Assembly (NCBI RefSeq): GCF_016925675.1
Contig: NZ_CP070507.1
Location: 124,001 to 188,000, forward strand
DNA: 64,000 nucleotides
Source: Pseudomonas hygromyciniae
Lineage (GTDB): Bacteria > Pseudomonadota > Gammaproteobacteria > Pseudomonadales > Pseudomonadaceae
Direction of reading: 5' to 3'
Shown here: piece by piece, positions 60,570 to 64,000 of the stretch
Numbering within the stretch: position 1 is the stretch's first letter
Layout: each line of letters begins with the position of its first letter
Notes under the pieces: generated by a model
What the model saw: only the letters and a program-made list of their open reading frames with translations
What the model was told of the DNA's origin: nothing
Database searches by the model: none
Translations under genes and position numbers: made by a program

Positions 60570-60668
60570 TTACTGGTCATCAAGACAGTCTCGCAGCATT
60601 TCGTATACGTGATGAACACGCACACAAACCACCACGAAGTCCCACGCACGTTTCAAAAACTTAAACAT
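60570..60668 (-). CDS. Mini-protein (32 aa) of the AW-motif pair
   Basis: Starts MFKFLKRAWDFVVVCVRVHH. GGAGGG lies 7-12 nt before the ATG, and a terminator follows the stop. It resembles the 38-aa ORF at 59784-59900 in length, in the N-terminal FK...AW(D/E) pattern and in the acidic DD-containing end. Each looks like a separate small transcription unit. Confidence 0.45.
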   Translation of the reverse strand: MFKFLKRAWDFVVVCVRVHHVYEMLRDCLDDQ

Positions 60669-60737
60669 GCTGCGGCCCTCCAGTAGTTGGGCCTAACCTC
60701 CAGTGCGCTTATCGGGATACGCGAACCTTTGGGATAA

Positions 60738-60758
60738 CACGCTAGTGTCCCCTGTGAG
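60738..60758 (+). repeat. First copy of a CGCTAGTGTYCCCTGTGAG repeat
   Basis: A 19-bp sequence at about 60740-60758 recurs at 61072-61090 with one difference. At the second site it follows a promoter-like sequence directly, so it may mark transcript 5' ends. Confidence 0.45.
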
Positions 60759-61070
60759 GCGGCAGGGCTAAGGGCCTCCTGCATAAAACCCGACACGGAT
60801 TACTAGCCCGTGGCAGGAGGTCCAAAATTCTCGCGCATGCCCGGCCAACCTCAAAGGCTGACGAACGCGGAACTACTAGCAATATACGAACAAAAACGGG
60901 CTTTGTGTTGCGGCGGATGGCCTCAATGAAGCCCAAAAACGCACACATATAGGCAAAAGCCCCAGCGGCCGGGCGTTTGCCGGGTATGGATTTTTTCGAG
61001 AAAGTCGCCCGCTGATCATTAATAACGATTATTTATTTACGCTAAACCGTAAACTCGATAGGATCAGCGA

Positions 61071-61154
61071 ACGCTAGTGTTCCCTGTGAGCATGCAAGCC
61101 CGGCCACTAACCGGACCTGCAAAGAAAAACCGCCCTACTAAGGCGGTTTTTTTT
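61071..61154 (+). ncRNA. Candidate small RNA / attenuated leader of the 64-aa gene
   Basis: TTTACG (61036), a 17-nt spacer and TAGGAT (61059) form a promoter. About 84 nt later an AACCGCC...GGCGGTT hairpin with eight T terminates. The 64-aa gene starts 40 nt further on, so this may be a transcription-attenuation leader or a free small RNA. Confidence 0.45.
61126..61154 (+). terminator. Strong terminator upstream of the 64-aa gene
   Basis: Stem AAACCGCC / GGCGGTTT with a CTACTAA loop and an eight-T run. Confidence 0.8.
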
Positions 61155-61193
61155 CGTCTGAACTTTCTCCGTTACGCCTTACACGGAGTCGCT

Positions 61194-61388
61194 ATGGCTA
61201 TCACCCTGGAGCTGTCCGCCTTTGAGCTTGAAACGCTGGCTGACTTCCGCCGACTGCACGCTGAGTACCAACGCACAACCTCCAGCACGCCCAGCCTGGA
61301 ACTTGACAAACTGTACAGCGCAATCAGCACCTCGGCGCAGATCCTCGCGGAAACCTTGGACAAGGCCGCCCGCGCCCATGGCGTGTAG
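61194..61388 (+). CDS. Small helical protein (64 aa)
   Basis: From ATG 61194 (ACGGAGTC upstream). The product (MAITLELSAFELETLADFRR and on) is almost wholly helical and soluble. The longer frame from 61077 would read through a terminator and is rejected. It resembles small accessory proteins of Pseudomonas genomic islands, but no function is known to me. Confidence 0.55.
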   Translation: MAITLELSAFELETLADFRRLHAEYQRTTSSTPSLELDKLYSAISTSAQILAETLDKAARAHGV

Positions 61389-61406
61389 CCAACGGCTATC
61401 AGGCAA

Positions 61407-61651
61407 TCACTGCTCAAGTTCCTGCAGGCGCGCCCGGCCGGTGTTGTCGAAGGCGATATAAAGCGCTTCAAGGTCCGCCGGATTCAGGCCGCAGATGACC
61501 TCCAGGCCTTCGGCGTAGCCCTCGGCCCGTTCCAGGGCCAGGCGCACGGTGCAGGCATCCTAGGCAAGCTCCAGGCGCTCCAAGCGTTTTAGCGCGTGGT
61601 CACGCACCAGGGGCGGCAGCGGCCCCCGGCCAGTTGATCGGCGGCGCTCAT
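61407..61651 (-). pseudogene. Decayed Pseudomonas-type accessory gene
   Basis: ATG 61651 opens MSAADQLAGG. After a frameshift in the GGGGGCC region the frame reads LPPLVRDHALKRLERLELA, then an in-frame TAG, then DACTVRLALERAEGYAEGLEVICGLNPADLEALYIAFDNTGRARLQELEQ. The smooth reading around both lesions shows a former gene of about 80 codons. It overlaps the start of the pair with the 83-aa gene by 4 nt. Confidence 0.6.
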
Positions 61652-61899
61652 GCTGGCACCGGGCTAACTGTGTCTAGCGCGGTTCGTAGCACTTGCAGGG
61701 GGTAACGTTCGCCGCGAATCAAGTTCGGGCACTTCTCTTTATGCCAGGCAAACGTAATCGCCCTGGCCGCGCTGTCGAACGGTTGACGCCCTTCGCAATG
61801 CCGGCATTCCAAATAACGTGGCCCAAGTACCCAGTCGCGCGCCCAGTCTTCAACCAGGGCGGCAGCGTAATGCGGTGCGTTACTGTCACGCGCGCTCAT
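61648..61899 (-). CDS. Small zinc-binding-like protein (83 aa)
   Basis: Contains CRHCEG and later HKEKCP, a CxxC...HxxxC arrangement (residues about 32-57) suitable for zinc. It overlaps the downstream pseudogene by 4 nt and abuts the upstream 102-aa gene. High GC and codon use typical of Pseudomonas. No function assigned. Confidence 0.6.
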   Translation of the reverse strand: MSARDSNAPHYAAALVEDWARDWVLGPRYLECRHCEGRQPFDSAARAITFAWHKEKCPNLIRGERYPLQVLRTALDTVSPVPA

Positions 61900-61900
61900 G

Positions 61901-62206
61901 TCACACCGCCAGGGCGGTGCAACCGGAGCGCCATTCCTTCCAACCGCTCATGGCGTAGGCCTTGGGCTGGATCAGTTGTTCAAAGGACTGCGTGCCGGGG
62001 CCCTCCAGGCCGTCCAAGTAAGCGCACAGTTCGCTCAAGGCCTCACCAAAGGGCACTGGGGCTTCGGCGCTCAGGGTGGCATTCAGGCGCTCGTTCAGGC
62101 CGGCGCCGAGCGCCTGGGGCAAGTCGTTGAGCAGCTCGCGCACCTGGGCACGGGTCAGCAGCGGTTCTTCGTAGTGGTCGAAGGCGGATAAGTGAGGCGC
62201 TGGCAT
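61901..62206 (-). CDS. Hypothetical protein (101 aa)
   Basis: From ATG 62206 (AGGAAGCG upstream). Soluble, helical: MPAPHLSAFDHYEEPLLTRA then VRELLNDLPQALGAGLNERLNATLSAEAPVPFGEALSELCAYLDGLEGPG. It is a typical Pseudomonas accessory protein by composition; no domain is recognised. Runs into the 83-aa gene 2 nt downstream. Confidence 0.55.
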   Translation of the reverse strand: MPAPHLSAFDHYEEPLLTRAQVRELLNDLPQALGAGLNERLNATLSAEAPVPFGEALSELCAYLDGLEGPGTQSFEQLIQPKAYAMSGWKEWRSGCTALAV

Positions 62207-62306
62207 CGAGGTCGCTTCCTGTTTCGAGTAAGGGCGAAGATTGCGTAACACCACTCCAGGGGGTTCTGGTGTGCCACTCCAAGGGCGTTATGGTTTCCGC
62301 GGGCAC

Positions 62307-62350
62307 AAAAAAAGGCCCCAACACTCGGGGCAAGTGTGGGGGGCCTGTTT
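62307..62350 (-). terminator. Terminator with long stem
   Basis: Stem AGGCCCC(CC)ACACT / AGTGTTGGGGCCT with a GCCCCG-containing loop and a seven-T run on the minus strand, after the 59-aa gene. Confidence 0.75.
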
Positions 62351-62383
62351 TACACAAGTGGCGTATTGTTAACGCCGATTCAC

Positions 62384-62563
62384 TCAGTATATCGGCATCA
62401 ATGGCGGTTCCCCGTCTTTCTGCCAGCCCAGATGGTATTCGGCGTACTGATCCGCACCGTCCTGACAGACGCACACGGCCAACAGCGTCCAACCATGGGT
62501 GATGTAGCTTTCGGCCTGGTGATAGGTGACCTTGATCAGCTTGCGGGTGTCTTCAATCGCCAT
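62384..62563 (-). CDS. Small hypothetical protein (59 aa)
   Basis: Begins MAIEDTRKLIKVTYHQAESY. AAGGAGTTGC precedes the ATG. A compact beta-rich protein (TLLAVCVCQDGADQYAEYHLGWQKDGEPP). Followed by a clear terminator. No family recognised. Confidence 0.6.
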   Translation of the reverse strand: MAIEDTRKLIKVTYHQAESYITHGWTLLAVCVCQDGADQYAEYHLGWQKDGEPPLMPIY

Positions 62564-62629
62564 TGATGCAACTCCTTGTGATGGTGGCCTATTGTAAGCA
62601 CAGCGGCCGAGGTGGCGGAATTCCTTTGG

Positions 62630-62872
62630 TTATGACTGCTCGGCGACCTTGAATTCGCGCACGCGGGCTTCGGACCCCTCGCGGGCATCATCCAACAGTG
62701 TCAGGCGCTCGGTTTCAGTGATCGCGGCCACGTCATACAGCGCCTCGGCATAGGCGCGGGCATGTTCCTCGGTGCGGTCGATGTACTGTCGATTCGCCTT
62801 GGCGATAGCCAGCACCTTGCGCCGGGCTTGATTCATGTACAGCGTTTATTCGTGGTCGGTATAGGTCGGCAT
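62630..62872 (-). pseudogene. Accessory gene with an early nonsense codon
   Basis: AAAGGAACC and ATG 62872 open MPTYTDHE, then TAA, then in the same frame TLYMNQARRKVLAIAKANRQ to the stop at 62630. The early TAA splits a gene of about 80 codons. Translation could restart at ATG 62836 and give a 68-residue helical product (EEHARAYAEALYDVAAITETERLTLLDDAREGSE). Confidence 0.55.
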
Positions 62873-62949
62873 GGCGGGGGTTCCTTTCTGTTCGGTTCGT
62901 AAGGGGTTTCGAAAGCGCGTATGACGGGGCTCCATGCTTCGTTTTCCAT
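62833..62949 (-). CDS. Possible small protein (38 aa)
   Basis: AAGGAGAAATGAC precedes ATG 62949 and the frame reads MENEAWSPVIRAFETPYEPN and on. The ribosome binding site is good, but the second half overlaps the start of the nonsense-bearing gene and is Pro/Arg-rich, so the true end may have been lost. Confidence 0.35.
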   Translation of the reverse strand: MENEAWSPVIRAFETPYEPNRKEPPPCRPIPTTNKRCT

Positions 62950-63085
62950 GTCATTTCTCCTTGAACAGATCAGTGGTGGTTCGTCAGACAAGAATCGGCA
63001 ATTGGTCGGTCAATATTCCGACTCCGCTTAGCTTTGACCTCCAACCGCAGTGCGCCACACCTTCTTCGACAGATCAGGCACTGCG

Positions 63086-63613
63086 TCAGAATCTATTTTG
63101 CGACCTGAAAAGCGTGCTGATAGAAACGGCCAGACGTTCTTCAAATGAAGCGTTGTGATGGATGCTACCGGGACTGTTAATCTGAGCCGCGAATTTGTTT
63201 AAGCCAGAGTGATTTTCAACGTATAAGTCCCCCACAAGGTGGCGAGGCACTCCGAGGCTGACCGATATATTGATAACCTCATCAAAATCCTCCGCACCAT
63301 CTTCAAAATAGCCAGGATACCGAGGGACATACCCCTTTAGCTGTCCCTCATAGTTTAGAGCTATAGACTCACCAAATTGAATGAAAACAGGCTTCTCATC
63401 AAACCTATCATCTAGTTGACTCAGCTGAACCATAGCGCCCTTAATATCGTCCAGGCGTTTGAAGGATTCAAAGATGAATGCCTCAGGAACCCCAAACTTC
63501 CTCGCAACCATCGCAGCCTTGCGGAGATTTCTTTTAATTAAAAATTTGTATATGGCTTTGCCAATCACTACAACCAACAATATTGTGGTAACGAGGCCAA
63601 TGATCTCAAACAT
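63086..63613 (-). CDS. Membrane-anchored hypothetical protein (175 aa)
   Basis: An N-terminal membrane span (residues about 3-25), a basic stretch, then a cytoplasmic domain (AFIFESFKRLDDIKGAMVQLSQLDDRF; PRYPGYFEDGAEDFDEVINISVSLGVPRHLVGDL). GC content is lower than in the preceding small genes. No family is recognised. Not obviously linked to transfer. Confidence 0.55.
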   Translation of the reverse strand: MFEIIGLVTTILLVVVIGKAIYKFLIKRNLRKAAMVARKFGVPEAFIFESFKRLDDIKGAMVQLSQLDDRFDEKPVFIQFGESIALNYEGQLKGYVPRYPGYFEDGAEDFDEVINISVSLGVPRHLVGDLYVENHSGLNKFAAQINSPGSIHHNASFEERLAVSISTLFRSQNRF

Positions 63614-63663
63614 AATTTCCCCCTAGTCCAGATCTTTTGGTTGTCACACTTGCGATTTCCTAT

Positions 63664-63919
63664 ACGTCTTCGTCGTTTGGATTTAGTCTAAAATGCCACG
63701 CCAACAGCCAGCCCATCAGCCCGGCAAACATCCCAAATATCTTTGTCGACCATAGGGACCCTCGACCTCCAAAATTGCAAATTTGAAGAACGCCAATTGC
63801 AGTACCCACGCAAGGACTCCAACGGTTATTCCGTGCCTTGAGGCAATTTTATAAGTGAGGGTGGCTAACACTGCGAGCGTAGCCAGCCCGATGATTGCGT
63901 GACTCAGTAAAATCGGCAT
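63664..63919 (-). CDS. Small membrane protein, frame uncertain
   Basis: The frame from ATG 63919 has a membrane span (ILLSHAIIGLATLAVLATLTYKI) and a second hydrophobic stretch (VGVLAWVLQLAFF) and stops at 63716. A second frame over the 3' part reads IFGMFAGLMGWLLAWHFRLNPNDEDV to a stop at 63664 and is equally protein-like. Either two overlapping small genes or one frameshifted membrane protein. No clear ribosome binding site. Confidence 0.35.
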
Positions 63920-64000
63920 GGCGTTTTCATTGTTAGTTACAGGGATATGCAGACCGCATGAAAAGGTAGACGGCTGCCGTACTTTGTTGAGCTTTAAGTT

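Noticed and set aside
61693..62191. Long + strand ORFs opposite the small genes at 61.6-62.2 kb
   Set aside because: Arg/Gly-rich shadows caused by high GC; the minus-strand frames have better starts and composition.

Overview
The window looks like part of a large conjugative plasmid (or an ICE of the same lineage) from a Pseudomonas-like gammaproteobacterium. It carries a complete-looking F-type mating-pair apparatus with a MOBH relaxase. Gene content and order recall the SXT/R391 and IncA/C family: mobI next to a repeat block, traI-traD-DUF4400, traLE, traKBV-A, dsbC-traC-lepB-like-traW-traU, traN, traF-traH-traG, and a block of ssb, recT (bet), exo, cobS-like, DUF3150 and cobT-like genes. 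Small high-GC ORFs at 61-63 kb resemble Pseudomonas accessory genes. These assignments come from reading motifs and gene order; no database search was run.

Layout. 0-1 kb: small unknown genes and an iteron-like repeat block. 1-5.2 kb: mobI-like gene, parM/parR-type partition pair, lytic transglycosylase, a regulator whose N-terminus resembles FlhD and C-terminus FlhC, and a zinc-ribbon membrane protein. 5.2-11.1 kb: traG-traH-traF. 11.2-14.4 kb: primase operon and a DUF1845-like gene. 14.6-21.5 kb: NERD protein, traU, trbC-traW fusion, signal-peptidase-like trhF/traF, traC, dsbC. 21.5-33.5 kb: traA, a 2.2-kilo-residue cadherin/Ig-like surface protein, traV, traB, traK, traE, traL, dsbA-like. 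33.6-39 kb: DUF4400 protein, small protein, traD, traI (split by a frameshift in a homopolymer). 39-43.3 kb: exo, small proteins, recT, ssb. 43.6-47.5 kb: lipoprotein, second dsbA-like gene, parB-like gene, csrA/rsmA homologue, lipoprotein. 47.5-52 kb: traN interrupted by an IS30-family element. 52-59.4 kb: many small genes, VWA (cobT-like), DUF3150 and MoxR/CobS-like AAA genes. 59.4-64 kb: mini-genes, candidate small RNAs and a decayed set of accessory genes.

Two dispersed non-coding systems stand out. First, eight near-palindromic 25-bp boxes (half-site about TTTCAGRC) sit with their centres about 71-77 nt upstream of the first start codon of transfer transcription units (68-77 for traN), on both strands. 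They are the natural candidate operator of the FlhD-FlhC-like regulator, by analogy with SetCD and AcaCD. Second, nearly every gene between 39.9 and 59.4 kb, and two at 12-13 kb, is preceded by its own G/C-rich hairpin. In several copies a following TTCTCC-like segment can pair either with the hairpin's GGGGA segment or with the downstream Shine-Dalgarno sequence, which looks like a family of translational switches. A 57-codon CsrA/RsmA homologue is encoded between the blocks and is a possible, untested partner.

The plasmid as sequenced may be transfer-defective: traN is split by an IS and traI is out of frame at a C8 tract, although the traI lesion could be a homopolymer sequencing error.
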